In this document: in pieces, positions 16,661 through 25,640 of the stretch
Layout of the letters: each line of letters starts with the position of its first letter
Numbering within the stretch: position 1 is the stretch's first letter
From: Altererythrobacter sp.
Lineage (GTDB): Bacteria > Pseudomonadota > Alphaproteobacteria > Sphingomonadales > Sphingomonadaceae
DNA length: 64,000 nucleotides
Assembly: GCA_016793865.1 (NCBI GenBank)
Contig: JAEULJ010000003.1
Span: 186,001-250,000 of the forward strand
Direction of reading: 5' to 3'
The notes under the pieces: generated by a model
The model's input: the letters and a program-made list of their open reading frames with translations, nothing else
Databases searched by the model: none
Told to the model about the DNA's origin: nothing
Made by a program: the position numbers and the translations under genes

Positions 16661-19600
16661 ATGTCAAAATCAGAGCTTAGCGTCGCATCGGCGCCTCGGG
16701 CGTCGGTCGGAACCTCGATCGCATGGAAAGCAGGCGCGTCGCTGTTGACGCTTGCCTGCATGGCCGGCCCGGCCCTTGCGCAGGAAACTCCTCCGCCCGC
16801 GGATCAGGTCGATGACAATGCCATCGTCGTCACCGGCATCCGCGCCAGCCTCGACCGCTCGCTGGACATCAAGCGCACCGCTTCCGGCGTGGTGGACGCC
16901 ATTTCGGCGGAAGACATCGGCAAGTTCCCCGACACCAACCTCGCCGAATCGCTGCAGCGCGTGACGGGCGTGTCGATCAACCGCGTCAATGGCGAGGGCT
17001 CCGAGGTCACCGTCCGCGGCTTCGGTGCCGGCTTCAACCTCGTCACCTATAACGGGCGCCAGCTCCCCGCCACCAATCTGGTGGGCATCGGCGGCGACCA
17101 GAGCGTCGACTTTGCGACCGCCACCGGCCGCTCGTTCGATTTCGGCAATCTGGCTTCGGAAGGCGTCCGCACTCTCGAGGTTTACAAGACCGGCCGCGCC
17201 AATGTCCCGACCGGCGGGATCGGCGCGACGATCAATGTCGTGACCCGGCGGCCGCTCGACGGGGGCGGTGGCTTCAAGGGCTCGATCGGCGCCAAGGCGG
17301 TCTACGACCTCAGCGTCAACGACAGCGAGGACGGACTTGCGAAGATCACCCCGGAAGCTTCCGGACTGGTGAGCTGGGCCAATGACGCGGAAACCTTCGG
17401 GATTTCGCTGTTCGGAAGCTACCAGAAGCGCAATTCGACGGCGCCGAGCGCCACCTCCAACGCATGGAACATCCGCACCATCGACGAGTTCCTCAGCCAG
17501 AACTTCGTCAATTCCAGCACGGTCGTGAAAAATGCGCCGCCCTCGGGCACCCTGGTCGCAGTACCGAACGACGCGCGCTATCACTGGTCCGAATCGCAGC
17601 GCGAGCGCATCAATGGCGCGGCCGTGGTTCAGTTCCGGCCGACCGAGACGATCACCATTACCGCCGACGCGCTCTACGCGCAGAACACGCAGTCCGAGGC
17701 GCGGCAGGATCAGACCAACTGGCTCAATCGCCCGTTCGGCGTGGTCACATTCGACGACAGCGCGGTGGCTACCACGACGTTCATCTCGCAGGCCGTGCCC
17801 ACCACCAAGGACAGCGGCTACGAGCAGCAGTATCGCGCCACCAAGGACAGGCTGGAGCAATACGGCCTCAATCTGGCCTGGGAACTCGGCGACGACTTCC
17901 TGCTGACGATCGATGGCCAGCATTCGAAGGGCAGCTCGAGCCCGAACGCTCCCAACGGCGCCAGCTCGACGCTGTTTTCGATGGGCGTGCCGACCGTGTT
18001 CGCGCAGGAGATGGACTGGTCGAACGGTTTCCCGAAGGTGAACTGGACGCTCAACGACTGTCTCGACACCACCGGACCCCGACCCAACTGCAACCGGGTA
18101 AACGATGCTGCGGATCTCGGCACGCAGGTCGCGCGCACCAACATCGCGCGTCAAGACCAGCGCATCAACCAGCTCAAGGTCGACCTCGGCTGGGATGTGG
18201 ACGACAACGTCCGCGTCAACCTGGGCGCCAGCTACATTGATTCGCGCATGCAGAGCCGCCGTACGCAGACCGAACAGGTGCTCGGCGACTGGGGCATCAG
18301 CAATCCTGGCGAGGTTGCGGCTCAAGCCGGCAATCTGGTCAAGACCTTCTGCCTTGTCTGCAAGTTCAAGGACTTCGATCCGGGCGTGACGGGGCCGGGC
18401 CTCGTCGCGTTTCGCGGCAACGCAGTCGATCTGTTCAACGTGTTCTCGCCCATCTACCAGGCGCTGGCTGACAACGGCACGCTCGGATCGAACCGTGCGT
18501 TCCGCACGACGGGCCAGGACGACAATACCGTCGAGGAGCAGATCGCCGCAGCCTATACCCAGCTTGACTGGAAGGGCCAGATCGCAGGGCGGGACGCCGG
18601 CTTGTTGCTCGGAGTGCGTTACGAGCAGACGAAGGTGAAATCGACCTCGCTCGTCCGCGCGCCCACGGCGATCATCTGGACGTCGGACAATGACTTCACG
18701 CGCGCGATCGCGGCGAACTTCTCGCCTGTCGAAGGACAAGGCGAGTACGACAACCTGCTGCCTTCGGTCGATTTCCGCATCACTCCGGTCGACAATGTGG
18801 TGGCCCGGCTGTCCTTCAGCCGCACCATCGCGCGGCCGGGCTACGGGGACCTGTTCGTGGCCCAGACTGCCGGGGCGGGCAGCCGCGCCACGACCTATGG
18901 CGGTCAACCAAACGGCACGACCGGCAACCCCGGTCTCCAACCCCTGATCTCGGACAACTTCGACGCTTCGCTGGAATGGTATTACAAGCCATCCAGCTAT
19001 ATCTCGGCGGGCTTCTTCGAGAAACGCGTCCGCAACTTCATCGGCACGGGCATCACCACGGGCAATCTGTTCGGCCTGCGTGACGCCACCGCGGCCACCG
19101 CCGGCTCGCGGTCTGGCACCGCCCGCGCCGCGCTGACCCGGCTCAATCTCGACCAGTCGGACGTCAACCTGTTCAGCTACACCGCGCGGCTGATCCAGAA
19201 CAACGGCAATGTCGCCCAGACCGACGCGGATATCAGGGCGAACTCCACCGGCACCAGCGTGAACTTCGACTACTTCAACACGCTGTCGGACCAGGTCGAT
19301 ATCACGCCCGATGCCAACGACCCGCTGACCAATTTTTCGATCACCACGCCGGTGAACAATCGCGAAGCGAAGATCTACGGCGCGGAGTTCGCGTTCCAGC
19401 ACTTCTTCGGCAACACCGGCATCGGTGTGTCGGCGTCCTACACGCTGGTCCGTGGCGACGTTGCGATCGACAATCTGGCGCCGCCATCGGTCGAGCAGTT
19501 CGCGCTCTTCGGCCTCTCCGACAGCGCCAACGCCTCGCTCATCTATGACAACCACGGCGTTTCGGCCCGCCTGACCTACAACTGGCGCGACGAGTACCTC

Positions 19601-19831
19601 GCCGAGCTGGGCCGCGGCGGTGCGGCGGACCGCAATCCGGTCTACTTCGCGCCGTTCGCCACGGTGGACTTCAACCTGAGCTGGGACATCACCGAACGGA
19701 TCGCGATTTCGTTCGAGGGCATCAACCTGCTCGGCGAGTCGGTGCGGACCTACGGCCGTTCCAACAACCAGACGTTCTTCGTCCAGGAGCTCAGGCCACG
19801 GCTGCTGTTCGGCGCCCGCTATCGCTTCTGA
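16661..19831 (+). CDS. TonB-dependent receptor
   Basis: A 1056-residue outer-membrane importer. A long signal peptide ends at GPALAQE; a TonB-box-like NAIVVTGIRASLDRSLDIKR and plug domain (NLAESLQRVTGVSINRVNGEGSEVTVRGFG) follow, then a 22-strand barrel ending in ARYRF with the terminal phenylalanine required for BAM insertion. It belongs to the large Caulobacter/Xanthomonas-type receptors (TIGR01782-like), usually for carbohydrates, consistent with the LacI-type operators. The ATG at 16661 has GAGG upstream; an ATG at 16649 is possible. A terminator follows, yet the next four genes are its known companions. Confidence 0.9.
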   Translation: MSKSELSVASAPRASVGTSIAWKAGASLLTLACMAGPALAQETPPPADQVDDNAIVVTGIRASLDRSLDIKRTASGVVDAISAEDIGKFPDTNLAESLQRVTGVSINRVNGEGSEVTVRGFGAGFNLVTYNGRQLPATNLVGIGGDQSVDFATATGRSFDFGNLASEGVRTLEVYKTGRANVPTGGIGATINVVTRRPLDGGGGFKGSIGAKAVYDLSVNDSEDGLAKITPEASGLVSWANDAETFGISLFGSYQKRNSTAPSATSNAWNIRTIDEFLSQNFVNSSTVVKNAPPSGTLVAVPNDARYHWSESQRERINGAAVVQFRPTETITITADALYAQNTQSEARQDQTNWLNRPFGVVTFDDSAVATTTFISQAVPTTKDSGYEQQYRATKDRLEQYGLNLAWELGDDFLLTIDGQHSKGSSSPNAPNGASSTLFSMGVPTVFAQEMDWSNGFPKVNWTLNDCLDTTGPRPNCNRVNDAADLGTQVARTNIARQDQRINQLKVDLGWDVDDNVRVNLGASYIDSRMQSRRTQTEQVLGDWGISNPGEVAAQAGNLVKTFCLVCKFKDFDPGVTGPGLVAFRGNAVDLFNVFSPIYQALADNGTLGSNRAFRTTGQDDNTVEEQIAAAYTQLDWKGQIAGRDAGLLLGVRYEQTKVKSTSLVRAPTAIIWTSDNDFTRAIAANFSPVEGQGEYDNLLPSVDFRITPVDNVVARLSFSRTIARPGYGDLFVAQTAGAGSRATTYGGQPNGTTGNPGLQPLISDNFDASLEWYYKPSSYISAGFFEKRVRNFIGTGITTGNLFGLRDATAATAGSRSGTARAALTRLNLDQSDVNLFSYTARLIQNNGNVAQTDADIRANSTGTSVNFDYFNTLSDQVDITPDANDPLTNFSITTPVNNREAKIYGAEFAFQHFFGNTGIGVSASYTLVRGDVAIDNLAPPSVEQFALFGLSDSANASLIYDNHGVSARLTYNWRDEYLAELGRGGAADRNPVYFAPFATVDFNLSWDITERIAISFEGINLLGESVRTYGRSNNQTFFVQELRPRLLFGARYRF

Positions 19832-19853
19832 CCGAAGGCGGGAAGAATGGGAG

Positions 19854-19875
19854 GGGCCGCCGCGGCGGCCCTTTT
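19854..19875 (+). terminator. intrinsic terminator after the TonB receptor gene
   Basis: A GGGCCGCC/GGCGGCCC stem of at least 8 bp followed by TTTT, starting 22 bases after the stop codon. It would limit read-through into the accessory genes. Confidence 0.75.
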
Positions 19876-19974
19876 CCCTCTGAGCGGCCCGCCCGGCCCC
19901 TTGGCGCAGGCGCCCCTTCGGAGTTGCCCCGTGAAGAGGCCAGGCTATGCAGGCAGGATGACCAGGACGCGCCG

Positions 19975-20691
19975 ATGATCGCCCAGTGTGACCTGCGACT
20001 GGCGCGGCGCCCGCACGGGACCGTGACCCAGCTTGGCAGGGAAGGCGAGCCCCTGCTTGTCTTCGACGGCGTCATGGAACACCCCCAGGCGCTGGTGGAG
20101 CTGGCCGTGGAGCGGGCGCGCTTCAGCGAGGACGGCGCCGGCCACCGCCTTTACCCCGGACTCGGGGCCCCGGCGCCCGCGGAATATGTCAACGCGCTTG
20201 CCGGCGCGCTCGACAGGCCTTTGCGCCGGGTGTTCGGTCTCGATGGCCTGCGGCAGATCGGCGCGACCTCGCGCCTTTCGCTGGTCACGAAGCGGCCCGA
20301 GGATCTCGAACCGCTGCAATGCGTGCCGCACATCGATACCACCGATGCCCTGCAGTTCGCGCTGCTTCACTATCTTTGTGGTGAAAGCTTCGGGGGCACG
20401 GGATTCTTTCGCCACCGCGAAACCGGGTTCGAGACCATTACCGCGGACCGGGCGGGCCGGTTCGCCGAAGTGCGGGGCCGCGAGATGGCGGGCGCGGGAT
20501 CGGCGGGCGGCTATATAAGCGGCGACACCCTTCACTACGAGAAGACCGGGCAGGTCGACGTGAAGTTCGACCGGCTGGTGGTCTATCGGTCCTGCCTTCT
20601 GCATTCCGGGATGATCCCCCACCCCCAGGCCCTGTCAGACGACCCTCGCCTCGGGAGGCTGACAGCAAACATATTCGTGACCTATGGGTGA
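19975..20691 (+). CDS. DUF6445 family protein (2OG-Fe(II)-oxygenase-like)
   Basis: A 238-residue cytoplasmic protein. The motif VPHIDTTDALQFALLHYL (H119, D121) and a distal histidine in YRSCLLHSG (H210) form the HxD...H iron triad of a double-stranded beta-helix oxygenase. DUF6445 proteins are known mainly as neighbours of TonB receptors with SapC and tryptophan halogenases, as here. Substrate unknown; a peptide or receptor side chain is possible. The ATG at 19975 was chosen because residues from 19924 lack family character. Confidence 0.7.
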   Translation: MIAQCDLRLARRPHGTVTQLGREGEPLLVFDGVMEHPQALVELAVERARFSEDGAGHRLYPGLGAPAPAEYVNALAGALDRPLRRVFGLDGLRQIGATSRLSLVTKRPEDLEPLQCVPHIDTTDALQFALLHYLCGESFGGTGFFRHRETGFETITADRAGRFAEVRGREMAGAGSAGGYISGDTLHYEKTGQVDVKFDRLVVYRSCLLHSGMIPHPQALSDDPRLGRLTANIFVTYG

Positions 20692-20721
20692 TCGCGCCAC
20701 GCCTGGCCGCCGCGGGACCTT

Positions 20722-21459
20722 ATGACCAAGGCCTTGCTCAACAACGTCGATCATCACGACCTGAAGGTGCGCGTCGACGGCGGGGCGGCGGCTGCCGACG
20801 CCGTCAATCTGACGATCGTCTTTCCCACCGAGTTCGTCGAGGCGGCGCGGGAATATCCGGTCCTCTTCCGCCGCAACGAGGAGGGCGGCATCTTCGCGGT
20901 CGCCCTCCTCGGGCTGGACAAGGGCGAAAACCTGTTTCTCGAAGCGGATGGCTGGACCACGCGATACGTTCCCGCGGCGCTGCGCCGCGGGCCGTTCTCG
21001 ATCGTGATGCAGGAGCAGGGCGACAAGGGCGAGACTCGCCACGAGCCGATGGTCTATGTCGATCTCGACGATCCCCGCGTCAGCCGCGCGGAGGGCCGGC
21101 CGCTGTTCCTGCCGCATGGCGGCAACAGCCCCTACATGGAGCACGTCACCGCGGCGCTGCGGACGGCCTATGCCGGCATCGCCGTGGCTCCGTCATTCTA
21201 CGCCGCCTTGCAGGAGCTGGCGCTGCTCAAGCCGGTCAAGCTCGAAATAGAGGTGAGCGACGAGCGCCGATACGACCTCGACAACTTCTTCACGGTGGAT
21301 CGGGAAGTCATGGCGGCGCTCGATGGCACGCAGCTCTCCCGCCTCCACGACGCCGGCTTCCTGGGGCCGCTTTTCGCCGCCGCGCAGTCCTTCGACAATA
21401 TCCCGCGGCTGATTGAGCTGAAGCGCCGCGACCGGGCCGGGGAACAAGCCCCGGCATGA
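20722..21459 (+). CDS. SapC family protein
   Basis: A 245-residue protein of the SapC-like family, named after a Campylobacter S-layer secretion gene though its true function is not established. Characteristic segments are INLTIVFPTEFVEAAREYPV-like near residues 30-50, FRRNEEGGIFAVALLGLDKGENLFL, and the C-terminal LDGTQLSRLHDAGFLGPLFA. No signal peptide. The stop overlaps the next ATG (ATGA), so it is co-translated with the cupin-like gene. Confidence 0.85.
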   Translation: MTKALLNNVDHHDLKVRVDGGAAAADAVNLTIVFPTEFVEAAREYPVLFRRNEEGGIFAVALLGLDKGENLFLEADGWTTRYVPAALRRGPFSIVMQEQGDKGETRHEPMVYVDLDDPRVSRAEGRPLFLPHGGNSPYMEHVTAALRTAYAGIAVAPSFYAALQELALLKPVKLEIEVSDERRYDLDNFFTVDREVMAALDGTQLSRLHDAGFLGPLFAAAQSFDNIPRLIELKRRDRAGEQAPA

Positions 21460-22511
21460 ACGCGAGCGCGACCGACGCGGGGCCGATCGCCGCCCGGCCC
21501 GTGGAGACGATCGCGGGCATGACCGCGGACACTCTCTCGCTCGACGAATTGCTGGCGCGCGACCGACCTGTCGTGCTGAAGGGGCTGGCCGCCGACTGGC
21601 CGTTGGTAAGCGCGGGGCGGCAGGGGCCCGAGACGGCGATGGCCTATCTGCTCGGCTTCTATGCCGGCAAGCTGGTCGTCGGATATACCGGACAGCCTGA
21701 AATCGGCGGCCGCTATTTCTACGACAAGGATTTGCGCGGACTGAATTTCGCGGCCGAGCGAGTCCGTCTGGACGACTATCTCGCGCAAGTCGCGGCGCAT
21801 CTCGACGATCCGCAGGCTCCGTCGTTCTATGTCGGCTCGACCGACGTGGACACCTATCTGCCCGGGCTGCGCGAGGAAAACGATCTCCGGCTTCCGCTTC
21901 CCGCGGCGGCGGGGAACCCGCCGCTCGTGAGCATCTGGATCGGCAACCGCACCACCGCGACAGCGCATTACGACATGTCGAACAATCTCGCCTGCTGCAT
22001 GGTCGGGCGGCGGCGCTTCACCCTGTTCCCGCCCGAGCAGGTGGCCAACCTCTATCCCGGCCCGCTCGAGCCCACGCCCGGCGGCCAGGTGGTCAGCATG
22101 GTCGATTTCCGCAACCCCGACTTCGCCCGCTTCCCGGGGTTCGGCGACGCGCTCGCGGCGGCCCAGGTGGCCGAGCTCGAGCCAGGGGACGTGCTGTTCT
22201 ACCCGGCACTGTGGTGGCACCACGTGGAGGCGCTCGACGCCTTCAACGCAATGATCAACTATTGGTGGAATCCCGTGCCCGCTTATTTCGACACCCCGGA
22301 GACGACGCTGCTGCATGCCTTGCTGAGCCTGCGCGACCGGCCCGAAAGCGAGAAGCGCGGCTGGGCGGCGCTGTTCGACTATTATGTCTTCGGCCAGGCC
22401 GAGCGAGCCGGCGCGCACCTGCCGGAATCGGCGCGCGGCCCGCTCGGGCCGCTCGACGACATGAGCGCGCGCCGGCTGCGGGCGAAAATCCTCAATCGGC
22501 TCAACCGCTGA
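21456..22511 (+). CDS. cupin-like (JmjC-type) oxygenase
   Basis: A 351-residue protein of the Cupin_8/JmjC-like family. RPVVLKGLAADWPLVSAG at residues 37-54 is the usual start; the iron site is TAHYDMSNN (H171, D173) and WWHHVEALD (H255 or H256). Such enzymes hydroxylate protein side chains with 2-oxoglutarate. It sits between SapC (overlapping) and the halogenase (17 bases), which suggests joint modification of a shared substrate. Confidence 0.85.
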   Translation: MNASATDAGPIAARPVETIAGMTADTLSLDELLARDRPVVLKGLAADWPLVSAGRQGPETAMAYLLGFYAGKLVVGYTGQPEIGGRYFYDKDLRGLNFAAERVRLDDYLAQVAAHLDDPQAPSFYVGSTDVDTYLPGLREENDLRLPLPAAAGNPPLVSIWIGNRTTATAHYDMSNNLACCMVGRRRFTLFPPEQVANLYPGPLEPTPGGQVVSMVDFRNPDFARFPGFGDALAAAQVAELEPGDVLFYPALWWHHVEALDAFNAMINYWWNPVPAYFDTPETTLLHALLSLRDRPESEKRGWAALFDYYVFGQAERAGAHLPESARGPLGPLDDMSARRLRAKILNRLNR

Positions 22512-22528
22512 AGGACAGGGAGGGTACC

Positions 22529-24013
22529 ATGACGGACGGGCCACGCATGAAGCGGGTGGTGATCGCGGGCGGGGGCACGGCGGGGTGGACGGTCGCGGCG
22601 GCGCTGGCCAAGACCCTGGGCCCGCTGCTCGACATCACGCTGGTGGAATCGGACGAGATCGGCACGGTCGGCGTGGGTGAATCCACGATCCCCACCGCGC
22701 GGCGCTTCCACGAGCTGGTGGGGGTGGACGAAAGCGCCTTCGTCGCGGCCACCAAGGCAAGCTTCAAGCTCGGCATCCTGTTCGAGGATTGGGAGCAGGT
22801 AGGGGCGAGCTATTTCCATTCCTTCGGCATTACCGGCCGTTCGAACTGGCTGGCGGATTTCCACCATGTCTGGCTGCACGCCCGCGAGCATGGTCTCGCC
22901 ACCGACTTCGGCGATTACTGCCTCGAGCATCGGGCGGCGCTGGCCGGCAAGTTCCTGGGGGGCAAGGACGCTCCGCTCAATTACGCCTATCACCTCGACG
23001 CCACTGCCTATGGCCGGTTCCTGCGCCGCCACGCCGAGGCGCTCGGCGTCGTCCGGCGCGAAGGCAAGATCGCGCGCGTGAAGCTGAAGCCGGACGATGG
23101 CTTCATCGAGGCGATCGAACTGGAGAGCGGCGAGGCGATCGCGGGCGAGCTGTTCATCGATTGCACGGGCTTTCGCGGCTTGCTGATCGAAGAGGCGCTC
23201 GAGACCGGCTTCGAGGACTGGAACCATTGGCTGACGACGGACCGCGCGCTCGCTGTCCAGACCGAAGCTGTCGGTTCACCGCCGCCGTTCACGCGGGCCA
23301 GCGCGCATCATGCGGGCTGGCGGTGGCGAATTCCGCTGCAGGACCGCGTGGGCAACGGCCTCGTCTACGACAGCGAGTTTCTCTCGGACGACGAGGCGCA
23401 CGCGATAGCGGCGGAGCGGATCGAAGGGCGCTTCGTCACCGAGCCACGCATCATCCGCTTCCGCACCGGGATGCGCCGCAAGGCCTGGAACCGGAACTGC
23501 GTGGCGATCGGGCTGACCGGCGGCTTCGTCGAACCGCTGGAATCGACCAGCATCCACCTCATCATGATCGCCACCATCCGGCTGCTGCAGTTCTTCCCAT
23601 TCGACGGCATCTCGCCGGCGCTGGTCGAACGCTACAACGACGTCTCGAGACGCGAGCTGGAACACATCCGCGACTTCATCATCCTCCACTACCATCTCAA
23701 CCGTCGAGAGGAGCCGTTCTGGCGCCGCGCGGCCGAGATGGATATTCCCCCCTCGCTCGAGGCGCGCATCGGCGCCTTCCGCGAGCGCGGCCACGCCTGG
23801 CAGGATCAGGACGAGCTGTTCCGCCTCGATTCCTGGGTCCAGGTCATGCTGGGCCAGGGCCTGACGCCGCGGTCGTCGCACCCCTTCGGGCGGATGATCC
23901 CGGACGGCGATCTCGAGCAGTCGCTGGCGGCCCTGTCCGCCAATATCGGCGAGGGCGTGGATCGCCTCCCTGCACATCAGGACTATATCAGGCAGTTCGC
24001 CGCGCGCGCCTGA
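22529..24013 (+). CDS. flavin-dependent tryptophan halogenase family protein
   Basis: A 494-residue FAD-dependent halogenase. It has the FAD loop VVIAGGGTAGWTVAAAL at the N-terminus, the family motif GWRWRIPLQ (WxWxIP, about residues 263-270) that keeps the flavin from acting as a monooxygenase, and the catalytic lysine in TKASFKLG (K80). Halide and substrate cannot be read from sequence; relatives near TonB receptors act on indole or other aromatics. The ATG at 22529 follows GGGAGGGTACC; the longer frame is a shadow of the cupin gene. Confidence 0.9.
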   Translation: MTDGPRMKRVVIAGGGTAGWTVAAALAKTLGPLLDITLVESDEIGTVGVGESTIPTARRFHELVGVDESAFVAATKASFKLGILFEDWEQVGASYFHSFGITGRSNWLADFHHVWLHAREHGLATDFGDYCLEHRAALAGKFLGGKDAPLNYAYHLDATAYGRFLRRHAEALGVVRREGKIARVKLKPDDGFIEAIELESGEAIAGELFIDCTGFRGLLIEEALETGFEDWNHWLTTDRALAVQTEAVGSPPPFTRASAHHAGWRWRIPLQDRVGNGLVYDSEFLSDDEAHAIAAERIEGRFVTEPRIIRFRTGMRRKAWNRNCVAIGLTGGFVEPLESTSIHLIMIATIRLLQFFPFDGISPALVERYNDVSRRELEHIRDFIILHYHLNRREEPFWRRAAEMDIPPSLEARIGAFRERGHAWQDQDELFRLDSWVQVMLGQGLTPRSSHPFGRMIPDGDLEQSLAALSANIGEGVDRLPAHQDYIRQFAARA

Positions 24014-24120
24014 ACCATGTCCTCGCGGTTGCGCTCGAAGTCCTCGGCCGCGTGGCGCTCTCGCAACGGGGGTTGCGGGCTGCCGAAGGTGCTGTTGATG
24101 CTGGCGAAGGCGCCACCGCT
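23983..24120 (-). pseudogene. remnant of a YghU-type glutathione S-transferase, internally deleted
   Basis: The minus frame reads SGGAFASIN directly joined to STFGSPQPPLRERHAAEDF and EDMVQ. SGGAFAxIN is the N-terminal signature of YghU-like disulfide-bond oxidoreductase GSTs, and (VNR)TxGxxxxQLxERHDAxDFxTxxED is their C-terminus; the whole catalytic middle of about 230 residues is missing. Third codon positions are almost all G or C, as in real coding DNA. No good start codon remains, and the end overlaps the halogenase 3' end antisense. The family call is from recalled motifs, so it needs a search. Confidence 0.55.
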
Positions 24121-24134
24121 CGGCCGGCCCCGGA

Positions 24135-24674
24135 TCAGGCGGCGCGGCCTGCCCCGCGAAAGGGGTAGCGGCGCACGGCCTCCCAAGGCCCTCCACGATA
24201 GCGGAACAGCGCCAGCCCCGCGAAGGCGAAGCTGCGCCTGGGCAATTCGGCCTCCAGTTTCTCGCGGAGGGCTCGAGCCGCAGCGGGGGCGACCTTGTTC
24301 TGCACGGTGATGTGAAGCCTCGGGACATGGCTGTCCTGCGCGGTGAGGAGCCCGTGGAATCGCTCCGCAATGATCGCGCGAAGTGCCAGCATGGCCGGGC
24401 TCGCGATCCCCAGGGCCGTGCCCCGGCCCAGGTTCACCACCCCCTCGAGCCGGGCCGGGATCGGGCGATGATCCCCCGCGAGGCGCCCCAGCAGCGCGCG
24501 CAGCTCATCCTCCACCGCAGCCGGGAGCGCATGGAACAGCGTGACGTGCGCTTCGAGATGATTGCGCTCGGGCGGGAAATGCATTGCCCGCAGTTGGGTG
24601 GCCCAGCGGTGGAGATCGGGCGGCAACTCGGCGGTCAGGATCAGCGGCGCGGCTAACCCCTGCGCTTCGCTCAC
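24135..24674 (-). CDS. 2'-5' RNA ligase family protein (2H phosphoesterase)
   Basis: A 179-residue two-lobed protein with the two HxT/S motifs of 2H phosphoesterases: HVTLFH in the first half and HITVQN in the second. Family members act as RNA 2',3'-cyclic phosphodiesterases (ThpR/LigT) or on related cyclic nucleotides; physiological role is unclear. It starts inside the 3' end of mltG (ATGA overlap), so the two are co-translated, mltG first. Confidence 0.85.
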   Translation of the reverse strand: MSEAQGLAAPLILTAELPPDLHRWATQLRAMHFPPERNHLEAHVTLFHALPAAVEDELRALLGRLAGDHRPIPARLEGVVNLGRGTALGIASPAMLALRAIIAERFHGLLTAQDSHVPRLHITVQNKVAPAAARALREKLEAELPRRSFAFAGLALFRYRGGPWEAVRRYPFRGAGRAA

Positions 24675-25639
24675 ATCTCTCCCCGCGCGCGGCGCAGCGC
24701 GCGCCAGCGGGCGGCGTTGGCGTTGTGCTGCTCCAGCGTCTCGGCGAAGACGTGGCCGCCGGTGCCGTCGGCGACGTAATACAGCGCCCTGGTCTGCGCG
24801 GGATCGAGCACAGCCGCAATCGCCTCGCGCCCCGGATTGGTGATCGGCCCGGCCGGCAGCCCGCGAATGGCACGGGTGTTGTAGGGATTGGGATCGCGCA
24901 GCTCGGAAACGCGGATCATCCGCCCCAGCGGCCTGCCCTTGGTGATTGGATAGATCGTCGTCGCATCGGCGCCCAGCATCATCCCGGTCCGCAGGCGGTT
25001 GGAAAGCACACCGGCGACCATCGGGCGCTCGCTGGCCTTGCCGGTCTCCTTCTCGACCACCGAGGCAAGCGTGACCGCCTCCTGCGGCGTCTTGACCACG
25101 GTGGCCGGCTTCCGCTTCGCCCAGGCGTCTGCCAGATATTCGCGCATCGCCGCCTGCATCCGCTGGAGCACCGCGGCGCGCGGCTCGCCGCGGCGGAAGT
25201 CATAGCTGTCGGGCAGGACGCTGCCTTCCACCGGCACGGCCACATCGCCGGTCAGCAGCGGTTCGGCCCTCAACCGCTCCCAAACCAGGATGGACGGCAT
25301 CCCTTCGGGAATCGTGACCAGCCGGCGCAGCGGCCGGCCGTGCTGGAGCGTGTCGAGGATGGACGCCTGGCTCGCTCCGGCGGGGAGCAGGAACTCGCCC
25401 GCCTGGATACCATCGCCCGAGCCCAGGAACCTCGCTCGTACCAGGAACGCGAACGGCGAATCGATGGCCCCGATCTCCTGCAGCCCTTCCGCCGCCGAGG
25501 CCAGCGTGGCGCCCTGGGGAACGGTGAACTCCGTATCCTTGTCGAGATTGCCGCCCAGCCACCAGCCGCCCGCGAACCAGGCCACGCCGCCAAGCGCGAG
25601 CGCCAGTGCGGCGAGAAGCGGCCAGCGGAGCCGCAACAC
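24671..25639 (-). CDS. mltG: endolytic transglycosylase MltG
   Basis: A 322-residue YceG-like protein: one N-terminal membrane helix (WPLLAALALALGGVAWFAGGWW), a LysM-like region, and a catalytic domain with TLASVVEKETG (catalytic glutamate) and DPNPYNTRAIRGLPAGPITNPG. It cuts nascent peptidoglycan in the periplasm and sets strand length. It follows fabF by one base, an arrangement common in alphaproteobacteria (acpP-fabF-mltG). Confidence 0.93.
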   Translation of the reverse strand: MLRLRWPLLAALALALGGVAWFAGGWWLGGNLDKDTEFTVPQGATLASAAEGLQEIGAIDSPFAFLVRARFLGSGDGIQAGEFLLPAGASQASILDTLQHGRPLRRLVTIPEGMPSILVWERLRAEPLLTGDVAVPVEGSVLPDSYDFRRGEPRAAVLQRMQAAMREYLADAWAKRKPATVVKTPQEAVTLASVVEKETGKASERPMVAGVLSNRLRTGMMLGADATTIYPITKGRPLGRMIRVSELRDPNPYNTRAIRGLPAGPITNPGREAIAAVLDPAQTRALYYVADGTGGHVFAETLEQHNANAARWRALRRARGEM

Positions 25640-25640
25640 C

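Noticed and set aside
16670-19555. 961-codon open frame on the minus strand
   Set aside because: Shadow of the TonB receptor gene; composition is not protein-like and the plus strand has clear receptor motifs and a signal peptide.
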